Shown here: positions 1 to 8,624 of the stretch, one piece after another
Numbering within the stretch: the stretch's first letter is position 1
How the letters are laid out: every line of letters begins with the position of its first letter
From: Spirochaeta sp.
GTDB lineage: Bacteria > Spirochaetota > Spirochaetia > UBA9216
Direction: 5' to 3'
Assembly: GCA_003454605.1 (NCBI GenBank)
Contig: DMKD01000408.1
Span: forward strand, 1 to 14,069
DNA length: 14,069 nt
Translations under genes and position numbers: made by a program
The notes under the pieces: model-generated
What the model was told of the DNA's origin: nothing
Database searches by the model: none
The model's input: the letters and a program-made list of their open reading frames with translations, nothing else

Positions 1-844
1 CGATTAATAGAACAATGTAGCCGAGCGCTGAACCATAGCCTGTTTTCCATGTGAGAAAGGTGTCCTTATAAAGTTTCATGGCAATAAGCGGTGGAGCTGA
101 TGAGCCTGTGCCGGAAATTCCCATCGGAACATCAAAAACCTTAAAAGCTTCCATAACTCTGAAGATCAATGCAATCATTAGGAGAGGAGACACCATAGGC
201 AGAGTTATTCTGGTGAACTTGAACCACCAAGACGCTCTGTCTATTTCTGCCGCTTCATATAACGACTTTGGAACTGCTGATAAGCCTGCAATAGACAGCA
301 GCATTACAAATGGAGTCCACATCCAGATATCAGCAATAACAATCGCGTAAATATTAATATTTGGGTCCTGAGCCCAGTCTATGCGCCCCAGGCCGAGCAG
401 ATAATTAAACATACCCCAGTTTGGATCCATAAACAGTTTCCACATTAAACCGACGATAACAGGAGACATGGTCATTGGAAGAACAAGCAGAGTCTGTAAA
501 ACACCTCTACCCCTGAATTTCTCCTGTAACAAAAGAGCAATTCCGAAACCGAGTATCATTTCGCCTGCTACCGACATAACCACATACTTTGCCGTTGTTA
601 TAAATCTAATCCATACAGCAGGATCTGTCAGCAGAGCCTTATAATTGGCATTTCCAATAAAATCTGGAGAAATGGTTTTTCTTGCTGAATATTCGGAAAA
701 ACTGAGAATGAGTGAATAAAATAATGGAAAAATATTAATTACAATTAATAATATAATTACCGGCAGGATACAAATCCTGACGAACGCCACATCACTCATC
801 TGTCTATTCAGCGGCTTTGAAAGTTTATTTGTTGTTTTCTTCAT
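1..844 (-). CDS. Sugar ABC transporter permease, MalF/UgpA type (3' end outside window)
   Basis: This is an inner-membrane subunit of a CUT1-family carbohydrate importer. It forms half of the channel through which the adjacent binding protein delivers sugar. The reverse-strand translation starts MKKTTNKLSKPLNRQ. It continues with a first membrane segment (about residues 25-45), several more hydrophobic helices, and the cytoplasmic EAA loop 'EAAEIDRASWWFKFTRITLP', which contacts the ATPase. Only 281 codons are present; the family is usually about 290-310 residues, so little is missing. The start at 844 is the first Met in frame; an ATG ten bases upstream runs straight into a stop. The ribosome-binding site is weak (AGG). 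The gene follows the binding protein by about 100 bases, across a hairpin, in the usual order binding protein, permease 1, permease 2. A second permease probably lies beyond the edge. The family call is firm; the substrate is unknown. Confidence 0.93.
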   Translation of the reverse strand, partial: MKKTTNKLSKPLNRQMSDVAFVRICILPVIILLIVINIFPLFYSLILSFSEYSARKTISPDFIGNANYKALLTDPAVWIRFITTAKYVVMSVAGEMILGFGIALLLQEKFRGRGVLQTLLVLPMTMSPVIVGLMWKLFMDPNWGMFNYLLGLGRIDWAQDPNINIYAIVIADIWMWTPFVMLLSIAGLSAVPKSLYEAAEIDRASWWFKFTRITLPMVSPLLMIALIFRVMEAFKVFDVPMGISGTGSSAPPLIAMKLYKDTFLTWKTGYGSALGYIVLLI

Positions 845-884
845 AAAATCATACCTAAGCTATATTTCCAGAAACATTATTTAA

Positions 885-904
885 CCGGCTGCTTATGCAG
901 CCGG
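885..904 (-). terminator. Intercistronic hairpin between binding protein and permease
   Basis: A perfect 8-bp stem (CCGGCTGC / GCAGCCGG) with a four-base loop sits between the binding-protein stop and the permease start. Read on the minus strand it is followed by TTAAATAATG, not a clean U-tract. It therefore looks more like a partial terminator or a 3'-end-stabilising structure, of the kind that often keeps binding-protein mRNA more abundant than permease mRNA. That role is inferred. Confidence 0.55.
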
Positions 905-947
905 CACTTTTATGAAATCAATTAATTTTATTAAATTGCGAGAGCAA

Positions 948-2276
948 TTATTTATTTATAACTGCGTCCCATTCATCTGCACATGCCTGAAGAGCTTCTT
1001 CCGCTGTGCCGTTGTCACGAATTATGTAGTTTCCGAGAGTCCTTGATGCAATTTCCATCAATTCACCGTAATCAGGATGACTCCAGAAGTCTTTCATAAT
1101 ATTGAGAGATTCAGCAAATGAAGGGTTAAAAGGAGCAGCATTGAGGAAGGTGTCTGATTCAAGAACAGTTTTTAAACATGAATAGCCGCCAATACTTGCC
1201 CATTTCATCTGTACTTCGTCCCGGATAAACCAATCTATCCATTTCATGGAAAGATCTTTTTTATCTGAGTAGGAAACGATACTTGCACCCTGTCCGCCAA
1301 GTGCTGAGAACTGTCGAACAACACCGTCTGCTCCCTTCTGAGGAGGACATGCAAAATAATCTGTGCCGTCGGCATAGGGGTTGGTTGCTTTGTTTGCAAG
1401 TGCCGGGAGGAACCCGTAGAAGTTACAGGTCATCGGAACAATACCTGCTGTAAATGCATCATTAGCTTTTACAAAGAATGCATCATTAAATGCAGGGGGA
1501 ACGTACTGAAACAGTTCCTTGTACATTTTCAAGCCTTCGGCTGATTCAGGAGTGTTAAGGATGCCTAGAACCTGTCCGGTAGAATAATCACCAAGATCTC
1601 CGCCATAGGTCCAAATCATCTGTTCTGCAAACATTACGAGTGAGTCGTATCCATTATCACCATAGATGCTGATTCCGTAAAATCCGTTATCGGGATCATC
1701 AAAAAATTCAGCTATATCAAGCATTTCATCCCAGTTTTTAGGAACATCAAGTTTGTAACCGTATTTATCCATAAATGCTTTGGCATTAGTCGGATCTTCA
1801 AACAAATCCGTTCGATATGCCCATCCAAGACAGTCGCCTTCAGCGGGAATGCCCCAGTATTTACCTGATTTTGCAGGATATTCAGCATATGCTGCAATGG
1901 AAGAATCGGTAAATTTATTTACCAGATCATTTTCATTGAAATAATCAGTCAAATCAACATAATGCCCACTGTCAGCCATGTTACCAAGGTCCTGGCTGTC
2001 GCCTATAATGATGTCCCAAGCATCTGATCTTGCAATCATTTCTACATTATACTTCTGTACAAATGTTTCCCACGGGGTCTGTTCTACTATAACATCGATA
2101 CCCGTTTCAGCAGTAAAATCTTCGCATAATTTCTGCAGAGCATCAGCCGGAGCCCATTGAGCCCAATGGATTGTAATGAACTGATCTTCATCAGCAGCTG
2201 CTTCCTGCTCGCCTCCAGCGAACACGAACGATACGCTGAGAATCAGCGCCAATGCCAGTAACAATACCTTTTTCAT
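948..2276 (-). CDS. Extracellular sugar-binding protein, family 1 (CUT1 ABC importer)
   Basis: This is a periplasmic solute-binding protein that captures a sugar or oligosaccharide and presents it to the membrane permeases. It has 442 residues, typical of the family. Residues 1-20 form a signal peptide: MKK, then a hydrophobic stretch ending FVFA, then GGEQEAAADED. There is no lipobox cysteine, so cleavage by signal peptidase I after VFA is predicted, with no lipid anchor. The mature N-terminus has the typical start 'ITIHWAQWAPADALQKLCEDF', followed by 'ETGIDVIVEQTPWETF', which matches the first lobe of these proteins. The start at 2276 is preferred because a strong GGAGG lies just upstream. 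The alternative TTG at 2288 would overlap that ribosome-binding site. The gene is the first of a minus-strand transport operon and diverges from the AraC-type regulator, its most likely controller. Substrate unknown. Confidence 0.93.
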   Translation of the reverse strand: MKKVLLLALALILSVSFVFAGGEQEAAADEDQFITIHWAQWAPADALQKLCEDFTAETGIDVIVEQTPWETFVQKYNVEMIARSDAWDIIIGDSQDLGNMADSGHYVDLTDYFNENDLVNKFTDSSIAAYAEYPAKSGKYWGIPAEGDCLGWAYRTDLFEDPTNAKAFMDKYGYKLDVPKNWDEMLDIAEFFDDPDNGFYGISIYGDNGYDSLVMFAEQMIWTYGGDLGDYSTGQVLGILNTPESAEGLKMYKELFQYVPPAFNDAFFVKANDAFTAGIVPMTCNFYGFLPALANKATNPYADGTDYFACPPQKGADGVVRQFSALGGQGASIVSYSDKKDLSMKWIDWFIRDEVQMKWASIGGYSCLKTVLESDTFLNAAPFNPSFAESLNIMKDFWSHPDYGELMEIASRTLGNYIIRDNGTAEEALQACADEWDAVINK

Positions 2277-2288
2277 GAAAACCTCCAA

Positions 2289-2755
2289 AAAAATTTGTTA
2301 AATTAACATCATGAATAGAAGATAAAACTATTCGTGACGTATTCACACACACAAGCTACCTTTTCAGGCAGGCTTTGTTCGAATATTTATCAATTTCTCA
2401 ACGACGGTACAAAATTTCGAGTTCATATTATGTAAATAATTTATAGAACAGCACAGATGAATATCTATCATTACTTTTAACTAAGCCGCTGAATTAACAG
2501 TAAACCTCCCTACGTAAATCTGTCAAACATAATCTCTGTATTAACAGTAATTAATATTGACTTGGATTATTATCAGCCCGATTTACGCATTTTTTAATAC
2601 GTAAAACTAACTAATACTTACATATAATTATCTTTTTATGCTAATCATTTTTAAACAAATAACACAAAGAAGCTAATTTTTTATAATTTTATGTAAATAA
2701 TTTTAATAACACATTTAGAAAATATGCCTTATAATAGCAACGAAAGAGAGATGAT
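2289..2755. promoter_or_regulatory. Divergent control region between transport operon and AraC-type regulator
   Basis: A 467-base, very AT-rich gap with no convincing gene. Short repeats stand out. TTATGTAAATAATTT occurs twice in direct orientation (2428-2442 and 2689-2703). ATTAACAGTAA occurs at 2493-2503 and 2540-2550. AATAACACA occurs at 2658-2666 and 2705-2713; both of these pairs are spaced 47 bases. TTTACG and CGTAAA form an inverted pair (2582-2587 / 2600-2605), and another ACGTAAA lies at 2512-2518. On the minus strand a perfect TTGACA occurs at 2526-2521, but no good -10 follows it. These are candidate binding sites for the neighbouring AraC-type protein; that assignment is inference. 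Confidence 0.5.
2730..2735 (+). promoter_or_regulatory. Candidate -10 box for the AraC-type regulator gene
   Basis: A perfect TATAAT lies 20 bases before the start codon and would give a leader of only about 14 bases. No recognisable -35 hexamer lies 16-18 bases upstream. The second copy of the 15-base repeat (2689-2703) lies just upstream, which would suit an activator-dependent or autoregulated promoter. The hexamer is seen; its use is inferred. Confidence 0.4.
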
Positions 2756-4678
2756 ATGGAAATAAATGACTTTAATTATCTTAGTTTTTCGAATAATTAT
2801 GATAAATCGCAGTATTTCAATAACCTAATCATCCAGAAGCCCGGTGAATACAGACTTCACTACTTCAGCGATATGGAAGGCTTCTTCAGGATAGACAAGA
2901 TAAAGTTTCCCATCGTCTCAGGCGCATTTTTTATAACTCATCCCGGTGATCATTTTTCGATAAACCCGGTTCGAAGCAAAAGTACTCTCGGCTACTTCAT
3001 TATCAAACTCACTCCTAAAGAAGATGAAGAAAAACTGCAGTCATTCATTGATATACAGCTGAGCCAGAAGTCTTTTCAACTCAAATCAAATCAGAGACTT
3101 CTCCTTGAAGAAGTCCTCGGAAAGCTTAATTCTGAAAGCAACTTTCAGAGAGAATCAGCCAGACATCTTCTCATTTCATTTCTCTATGACCTGCCGGATT
3201 ATGAGAACAAAACACATATAAGCCAGGGGCACCATAAATACATTGAAAAAGCTGTAAAGTATATGCATGAGAGAGTTTATGAAGAATTATCACTTGCCGA
3301 ACTATGTGAATATCTATGCATTTCAGAGCCTCACTGCATACGGCTTTTTAAATTAAGGATGGGAACAACTCCCATGAAGTACTTCACAAGCATCAAGATT
3401 GAAGAAGCAATATCGCAGCTCCTTTCCACAAACAAACCGCTTGCTGAGATAGCTGAAAAACTCAATTTCAGCAGCCCTGCTCATTTCAGTAAAACATTCA
3501 AACAGTTCATGTCAATCAGCCCTACCCAATATAGAAACAATTATATAAATACACTTGAATACAGACAGCAGGTAGTTATAAAAGAAAAAGAACACGCATA
3601 CGATCTGCTGCAGACTGTCATCGACGCCATCCCGGATCTTGTATTTATAAAGGACACTCACGGCGTTGTAATAAGCGGAAACAAGGCTATGTGCAGAGTC
3701 ATGGGCACGACAAAAGAAGGAATTGCAGGCCAGTCAGATTATGAATTATTTCCAAAGGAAGAAGCCGATTCTTTTAAAATAAGAGACGCCATCATCTTCA
3801 AATATAATAAAGCATATAAAAATGAAGAAGAAATGACCTATCCCGATGGAAGAAAGAGGACCTTTGAAGTACATAAAGCACCCTTTCATGATGATCAGGG
3901 CAACATATTGGGCCTTGTAGGCATCAGTCGTGATATCACAGAACGCCTTCATGAACGAAAGCAACTCGAAGAAGCCCGTAAGCAGCAAAAACATATATCC
4001 GAATATCAGGCAGACGCGATGATCCACCTTTCAGGGCAGCTCAGCAGCCTGCTTGAGAGCACAGATTTTTCGCTGAGCTGCGAAGATCACGACTCATTTC
4101 ATGCCAGCCGAATTCAGTTTCTGCTTGAGGGCCTCAATTCATTTATTCAGGGGCTGTTTAAAAGCCCCAGTCCCGATAAAAAAGGAATAGACCCTGAACT
4201 GCTGTTTATAAAATTCGAAGATCTGATCAAAAAATCCTTAGCTCAACAGAATATCACTGCTGAATTCACGGTATCTAAAGATCTGCCCGATATTGCCTTC
4301 ACCGAAGATCAGCGATTGATCAGAGGACTCTATTTCCTGATAAAAACCCTGACCTTTGATATTGAAGAAGGGAATATCAGTATTGAGCATGAATGCAAAG
4401 ACAAGATGCTGCTGACGACAATATCGCTTAATTCGCCCAATCTAAGTGAAAGAAAACATTTGAAAATTAGTAAACTGATAAAAAGAGAAGAAGGCATTCC
4501 CTTTATTCAGGAAGAACAGGATCCGATTGAATTAAGCATGGCCAATATTGAACTTGAAACACTGTCCTCAAGCCTTAAGATTATAAAAAGTGACAATAAA
4601 ATCCTGAAAATCAGGGTTAAAACACCCTTCCAATATGGAATTGAGTATCTAAACCAGTATTACGCCCCTAAAAAATGA
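2756..4678 (+). CDS. AraC-family regulator with PAS domain and degenerate histidine-kinase-like tail
   Basis: A 640-residue multidomain transcription factor. Residues about 20-100 resemble the cupin-like N-terminal arm of AraC proteins ('EYRLHYFSDMEGFF', 'HPGDHFSI'). Residues about 164-262 are a clear AraC double helix-turn-helix, with 'LAELCEYLCISEPHCIRLFK' and then 'LAEIAEKLNFSSPAHFSKTF' and 'SPTQYR'. Residues about 283-397 form a PAS domain ('VIDAIPDLVFIKDTHG' through 'GLVGISRDITERL') followed by a short coiled coil. Residues about 480-626 recall a histidine-kinase ATPase domain ('AFTEDQRLIRGLYFLIKTL'), but the N-box Asn and glycine-rich boxes are missing. No phosphoacceptor H-E motif is obvious in the preceding helical part. 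It is probably a ligand- and PAS-responsive regulator of the divergent transport genes and the downstream metabolic block. The HTH and PAS calls are firm; the tail assignment is tentative. The ribosome-binding site is modest (GAGAG). Confidence 0.9.
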   Translation: MEINDFNYLSFSNNYDKSQYFNNLIIQKPGEYRLHYFSDMEGFFRIDKIKFPIVSGAFFITHPGDHFSINPVRSKSTLGYFIIKLTPKEDEEKLQSFIDIQLSQKSFQLKSNQRLLLEEVLGKLNSESNFQRESARHLLISFLYDLPDYENKTHISQGHHKYIEKAVKYMHERVYEELSLAELCEYLCISEPHCIRLFKLRMGTTPMKYFTSIKIEEAISQLLSTNKPLAEIAEKLNFSSPAHFSKTFKQFMSISPTQYRNNYINTLEYRQQVVIKEKEHAYDLLQTVIDAIPDLVFIKDTHGVVISGNKAMCRVMGTTKEGIAGQSDYELFPKEEADSFKIRDAIIFKYNKAYKNEEEMTYPDGRKRTFEVHKAPFHDDQGNILGLVGISRDITERLHERKQLEEARKQQKHISEYQADAMIHLSGQLSSLLESTDFSLSCEDHDSFHASRIQFLLEGLNSFIQGLFKSPSPDKKGIDPELLFIKFEDLIKKSLAQQNITAEFTVSKDLPDIAFTEDQRLIRGLYFLIKTLTFDIEEGNISIEHECKDKMLLTTISLNSPNLSERKHLKISKLIKREEGIPFIQEEQDPIELSMANIELETLSSSLKIIKSDNKILKIRVKTPFQYGIEYLNQYYAPKK

Positions 4679-4698
4679 TATTCGTTTAAAGAACCAGC

Positions 4699-4727
4699 TT
4701 GTCAATTCAGAAAAGGGGGGGTATTAT
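4699..4727 (+). promoter_or_regulatory. Promoter with a G7 run in the -35/-10 spacer
   Basis: TTGTCA (4699-4704) and TATTAT (4722-4727) each match five of six sigma-70 consensus bases and are separated by exactly 17 bases. The last seven spacer bases are all G (4715-4721). The predicted transcript would start near 4734 and give a leader of about 48 bases, with AGGAG eight bases before the 4782 start codon. It would drive the metabolic block independently of the AraC-type gene. Confidence 0.55.
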
Positions 4728-4781
4728 TATAGAACACACAGGTTTACCTTCTGCACAGGCAATTGAGCAGGAGATTGATAA

Positions 4782-5993
4782 ATGACAAAAGAAAAAATCC
4801 GCAATATTGTTCTTCAGGAACTCAAAGATAATAATGGGAAACTGTTTTTACGCCCAGCGTGGGTGTCCAGAAATTTCATGCCGCCCGGAAAACGACTGGG
4901 ATTAACAGATACAGAATACGATGTCGGAGAACGGGGATCTATATGCGAGCGATGGCTTGTATCCGAAACAAAAGTCGATAATAGAGTCAAGGTTGAAAAC
5001 GAAGGTCTTTCATATCTTGATATTGACGGCGAAGACATCCTTCTGACTGATGCAGTTGATGTATGCAGAGAAGAAATACTAGGCGCCGAATATTCCAAAA
5101 CCCACAACAGCCTCGGCAGACTGCTGAAGATCTATGATTTTGGATGCAGAATATTTTACCATCTGCACCAGATGGATGATGATGCCGCTAAAGTCGGAAT
5201 GAATTCAAAAGAAGAGGCCTACCATTTTCTTGACAAACCCCTTGGACCTCATCCGGAAACCTTTTTCGGTGTTCACCCTTATATTGTCCGGGAAAATAAG
5301 CAGAATGAGATCTTTATGAACTACCTGAAAAACTGGGAGGGAGAAAGCATTCTCAAACATTCCAGAGCATATATGAATGTTCCCGGAGAAGGATTTCATC
5401 TGCCTTCAGGCCTTCTCCACGCTCCAGGTACAGCACTTACCCTTGAACTTCAGGAGTCATCTGATGTGATGGCGGTTTTTCAGGCTGAGATTGAGGGCCT
5501 TGATATTGGAAAAGACCTGCTTCATCATCATATTCCCGATAAAACCTGGAACAGCAAAAAAGAAGCAGCAGCCATTGATCTGGTTGACTGGGAAGCAAAT
5601 GCAGATCCTTACTTTTACGAAAACCACCGGCTTTGCCCGCAGATAGTAGAAGAAACCCGACAGGACGGTTCATGGGAGGAATGGATCTGGTACAACACGG
5701 TTAAATTCAGCGGTTTGCGGATAACGATAGAACCTGGAAAAAAATTCTTCAGTACAGCAAACGGAGTACATGGTTTATTTATCTGGCGCGGCACCGGAAC
5801 AATCGACGGCTATAAAACGGAAGGTCAGAAGGTCAGCCTGTCCGAAAGCAGTGACGAACTCCTGATAACCGCTGAGAAAGCGTCTGATGGATACTGGGTT
5901 GAAAATACGGGCACCGAAAATTTGATTATTTTTAAATTCTTCGGTCCCGACATTAATATCAATAATGTTCCTTATATTGAAAAATACAAGTAG
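4782..5993 (+). CDS. Phosphomannose-isomerase-like cupin protein
   Basis: 403 residues with the layout of class I mannose-6-phosphate isomerases: zinc-dependent cupin enzymes that interconvert an aldose phosphate and a ketose phosphate. The likely metal ligands are visible: H127 and H129 in 'IFYHLHQMDDDAA', E145 in 'NSKEEAYHFL', and H213 in 'GFHLPSGLLHAPG'. The last is followed by 'LELQESSDV', as in ManA ('...EIQQSSD'). A second cupin-like part occupies about residues 300-390. The sequence has diverged clearly from housekeeping ManA and contains an unusual HHH stretch at 248-250, so the substrate may be a different, possibly non-phosphorylated, sugar. It is first in a tight block; the next gene starts 12 bases after its stop. 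The start is supported by AGGAG. The fold is likely; the reaction is not proven. Confidence 0.75.
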   Translation: MTKEKIRNIVLQELKDNNGKLFLRPAWVSRNFMPPGKRLGLTDTEYDVGERGSICERWLVSETKVDNRVKVENEGLSYLDIDGEDILLTDAVDVCREEILGAEYSKTHNSLGRLLKIYDFGCRIFYHLHQMDDDAAKVGMNSKEEAYHFLDKPLGPHPETFFGVHPYIVRENKQNEIFMNYLKNWEGESILKHSRAYMNVPGEGFHLPSGLLHAPGTALTLELQESSDVMAVFQAEIEGLDIGKDLLHHHIPDKTWNSKKEAAAIDLVDWEANADPYFYENHRLCPQIVEETRQDGSWEEWIWYNTVKFSGLRITIEPGKKFFSTANGVHGLFIWRGTGTIDGYKTEGQKVSLSESSDELLITAEKASDGYWVENTGTENLIIFKFFGPDININNVPYIEKYK

Positions 5994-6005
5994 GAGGAGA
6001 TTTAA

Positions 6006-7412
6006 ATGGAAAAGCTGACATTCGCCTTGTTCTTCGGTAACCGCGGGTTTTTCCCCGGAGAACTAATTGCAGGCGCAAGAACCGAGATAAAAAATGCGGT
6101 TGAAGCTGCAGGCTGCGAAACCCTTATAATGAATGAGAGCCTGACGCGATACGGTGCGGTTGAAACCGTTGAAGAAGGAAAAAAGTTTGCAGCATTTCTC
6201 GCAGATAACCGTGGGAAATATGACGGAGTTATCCTTTCGCTGCCGAATTTCGGTGATGAAACCGGTGCCGTTGCAGCACTTGAAGACTGTGGAGTTCCGA
6301 TTTTTATTCAAGCCTATCCTGATGAAATCGGCAAAATGGATTTTGCCAATCGCCGTGATTCATTCTGCGGCAAGTTCTCGGTAATGGACGTGTTCTATCA
6401 GTACAAGCTGCCATTCACAACTTTTAAAGCACATACGGTTCACCCACAGTCCGATGAGTTTGCCCGCGAGATAGAACAGTTTTCGGCTGTATGCAGGATA
6501 GTAGGCGGCATGAAAAGGTTTACTGTAGGAGCAATAGGCGCAAGAACTACTGCATTCAAGACTGTCCGATTTGACGAACTAGCACTGCAGAAACACGGCA
6601 TTACTACCGAAACATATGACCTAAGTGATTTGATAAGCCGGGTTCGTAAATACAATACAAGAAAATCCCAATTTAAGAAAAAACAGGAGTTTCTTGCAGC
6701 TTATACAAACTGGAACGGTGTTCCTGATGAGAAATTCAATCTACTCTGCAAAGCAGCATGTGTTCTTGATGACTATATAACAGATTACCAGCTTGATGCC
6801 CTCGCGCTTCGCTGTTGGAGTGAGCTTGAGATCGAACTCGGCATTGCACCCTGCGTAATCCTTTCGGCAATAAATGATCGTGGAATAGCTGCCGCCTGTG
6901 AGCTTGATGTTGCTAATGCTGTATCTATGCGCGCGCTGAGCCTTGCATCTGAAAAACCGGCAACAGTACTAGACTGGAACAATAACTATGGAGACAATCC
7001 GGATAAATGCATCCTTTTCCATTGCGGGCCGGTACCTCAGAAACTGATGACTGAAAAAGGGCAGATAATTCAGCATCCGATGTTCGTAAAGAGTTTCGGG
7101 GACGGATGCGGCTGGGGCTGTAATGTCGGGCGGATTTCTCCGAATGAGATGACATTCTGCAGCTCCAAGACAGAAGACGGAAAGTTGATCTTCTATACCG
7201 GCGAGGGCAGAATAACAGATGATCCGATTGAAAGAGAATTCTTCGGATGCGCTGGCGTGGCTGAAATACCGAATCTACAGACAAAACTGTATAACATTGG
7301 AAGAAACGGTTTCAGACATCATGTCGGCATGACACCCGGATTTTACGAAGCTGCCCTGAAGGAAGCATTTAAAACCTATCTGGGTTACGAGATATTTGAA
7401 ATTGATAATTAA
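6006..7412 (+). CDS. L-fucose/L-arabinose isomerase-fold protein
   Basis: A 468-residue cytoplasmic protein of the FucI/AraA-like sugar isomerase superfamily, whose members convert aldoses to ketoses using Mn2+. The N-terminal part has Rossmann-like segments ('YDGVILSLPNFGDETGA', 'GVPIFIQAYPDE', 'FTVGAIGARTTAFKTVRFDE'). Predicted metal ligands are E299 ('AAACELDVANAV'), D323 ('TVLDWNNNYGDNP') and H438 or H439 ('NGFRHHVGMTPG'), at the spacing expected for this fold. It belongs to the shorter group of uncharacterised FucI-like proteins; E. coli FucI is about 590 residues. A GGAGGAG directly overlaps the end of the preceding gene, so the start is well supported and the two genes are surely cotranscribed. 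It could act on a pentose, a deoxyhexose or a modified sugar such as a keto or acidic derivative. The superfamily call is good; the substrate is unknown. Confidence 0.82.
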   Translation: MEKLTFALFFGNRGFFPGELIAGARTEIKNAVEAAGCETLIMNESLTRYGAVETVEEGKKFAAFLADNRGKYDGVILSLPNFGDETGAVAALEDCGVPIFIQAYPDEIGKMDFANRRDSFCGKFSVMDVFYQYKLPFTTFKAHTVHPQSDEFAREIEQFSAVCRIVGGMKRFTVGAIGARTTAFKTVRFDELALQKHGITTETYDLSDLISRVRKYNTRKSQFKKKQEFLAAYTNWNGVPDEKFNLLCKAACVLDDYITDYQLDALALRCWSELEIELGIAPCVILSAINDRGIAAACELDVANAVSMRALSLASEKPATVLDWNNNYGDNPDKCILFHCGPVPQKLMTEKGQIIQHPMFVKSFGDGCGWGCNVGRISPNEMTFCSSKTEDGKLIFYTGEGRITDDPIEREFFGCAGVAEIPNLQTKLYNIGRNGFRHHVGMTPGFYEAALKEAFKTYLGYEIFEIDN

Positions 7413-7433
7413 TTAAATAAGGAGGAGATACGA

Positions 7434-8609
7434 ATGATAGAAGCAAGTAAAGGCGGAGCTAAAGCCGGGATAATCCGATACGGAATGGTCGGCGGCGGTG
7501 AAGGAGCTTTCATCGGAGACGTACATCGACGGGCAATCGGGCTTGACGGTAAAGCAATTCTGACCGCGGGCTGTTTTTCCCGCAGTCTTGACAATACGAT
7601 TGCATCAGGTGAAGCCCTGCATCTTGAACGTGAAAGACTGTACTCAAGCTATGAGGCAATGGCAAAGGCAGAATCCGGCAGAGCGGATGGAATTGATTTC
7701 GTCTCAATTGTTACTCCTAACAACACCCATTTTGCGATAGCAAAAACTTTTCTTGAAAACGGTATAAATGTAGTCTGCGATAAACCGTTGACTACAGACG
7801 CCGCTGAAGCCGAGCAGCTAAGCAAGCTCGCGATTGACAAGAACCTGTTGTTTTGTGTGACTTACACATACACTGGGTACCCGGCGGTTAAACACGCACG
7901 CGAAATGATTAAACGGGGAGATATAGGAGCAGTACGTTTTGTAAATGCCGAATACCCTCAGGAATGGCTGTCCGAACCGATTGAGAAAAATCCGGATAAC
8001 AAGCAGGCTGTCTGGCGAACTGATCCAAAGCAGAGCGGAATCTCCAACTGCGTTGGAGATATCGGCAGCCATGTAGAAAACCTTGCAAGTTATATCACCG
8101 GTCTGGAGATAGAAAGTTTATCAGCCCGCCTCGACAAGATAGTTGAAGGCAGGCTTCTGGATGACAACGCCACTATCATGGTGAATTATTCCAGCGGGGC
8201 AACGGGTGTATACTGGTGTTCACAAATCGCAATCGGTCACGATAATGATCTAAGCATCAGGGTTTACGGCTCAAAGGGCTCGCTTGAGTGGCGTCAGGAA
8301 GACCCAAATTATCTTAAGGTAACAATGCTGGATAAACCGACACAGACTTTAAGTCGCGGACGTGATGAATTCTATCCACGGCCGACGGCTGTAATTCGAA
8401 CGCCCTCCGGACACCCTGAGGGATACTTCGAAGCTTTTGGAACAATATATACGACATTTATAAATGCTTTGGCAAAGAAAAGAGCCGGAGAAAAACTGAC
8501 CGAAGACGACCTTGATTTTCCGACTCCTGCAGCCGGAGCTCAGGGAGTCAGATTTATAGAAAAATGCGTTGAAAGCTCCAGCAAAAACGCAGCCTGGACT
8601 AAATTTTAA
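7434..8609 (+). CDS. Gfo/Idh/MocA-family sugar dehydrogenase
   Basis: A 391-residue NAD(P)-dependent oxidoreductase. The N-terminal Rossmann fold carries 'MVGGGEGAFIGDVHRRA' (residues about 18-34). K117 lies in 'VVCDKPLTT', the usual catalytic EKP-type motif with D in place of E. D209 and H213 in 'VGDIGSHVENL' match the catalytic Asp/His pair of the C-terminal alpha/beta domain. Family members oxidise or reduce hydroxyl groups of inositols, hexoses, amino sugars and glycosides; some oxidise glucosides at C3. The strong ribosome-binding site AGGAGGAG, 21 bases after the previous stop, supports this start. Its position directly before a TIM-barrel epimerase/lyase-type gene is a recurrent pairing in inositol and 3-keto-sugar pathways, so a joint oxidation plus isomerisation or elimination step is a reasonable guess. 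Confidence 0.9.
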   Translation: MIEASKGGAKAGIIRYGMVGGGEGAFIGDVHRRAIGLDGKAILTAGCFSRSLDNTIASGEALHLERERLYSSYEAMAKAESGRADGIDFVSIVTPNNTHFAIAKTFLENGINVVCDKPLTTDAAEAEQLSKLAIDKNLLFCVTYTYTGYPAVKHAREMIKRGDIGAVRFVNAEYPQEWLSEPIEKNPDNKQAVWRTDPKQSGISNCVGDIGSHVENLASYITGLEIESLSARLDKIVEGRLLDDNATIMVNYSSGATGVYWCSQIAIGHDNDLSIRVYGSKGSLEWRQEDPNYLKVTMLDKPTQTLSRGRDEFYPRPTAVIRTPSGHPEGYFEAFGTIYTTFINALAKKRAGEKLTEDDLDFPTPAAGAQGVRFIEKCVESSSKNAAWTKF

Positions 8610-8624
8610 ATAAGGAGTACGCAG

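Noticed and set aside
78..350. A 90-codon open frame on the plus strand inside the permease region
   Set aside because: The reverse strand encodes a clear ABC permease with the EAA motif, so the plus-strand frame is an antisense shadow with no family resemblance.
2277..2288. An upstream TTG start adding four residues (MEVF) to the binding protein
   Set aside because: The TTG overlaps the GGAGG ribosome-binding site that serves the ATG at 2276, and the signal peptide begins naturally with MKK.
4722..4783. A short frame reading IEHTGLPSAQAIEQEIDK that ends in TGA overlapping the ATG of the cupin gene
   Set aside because: It has no ATG, GTG or well-placed TTG start, and its beginning coincides with the -10 box of a good promoter, so it is probably leader sequence, not a leader peptide.
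6925..7284. A 119-codon minus-strand frame
   Set aside because: It is antisense to the metal-binding region of the FucI-fold isomerase, which has the conserved residues.
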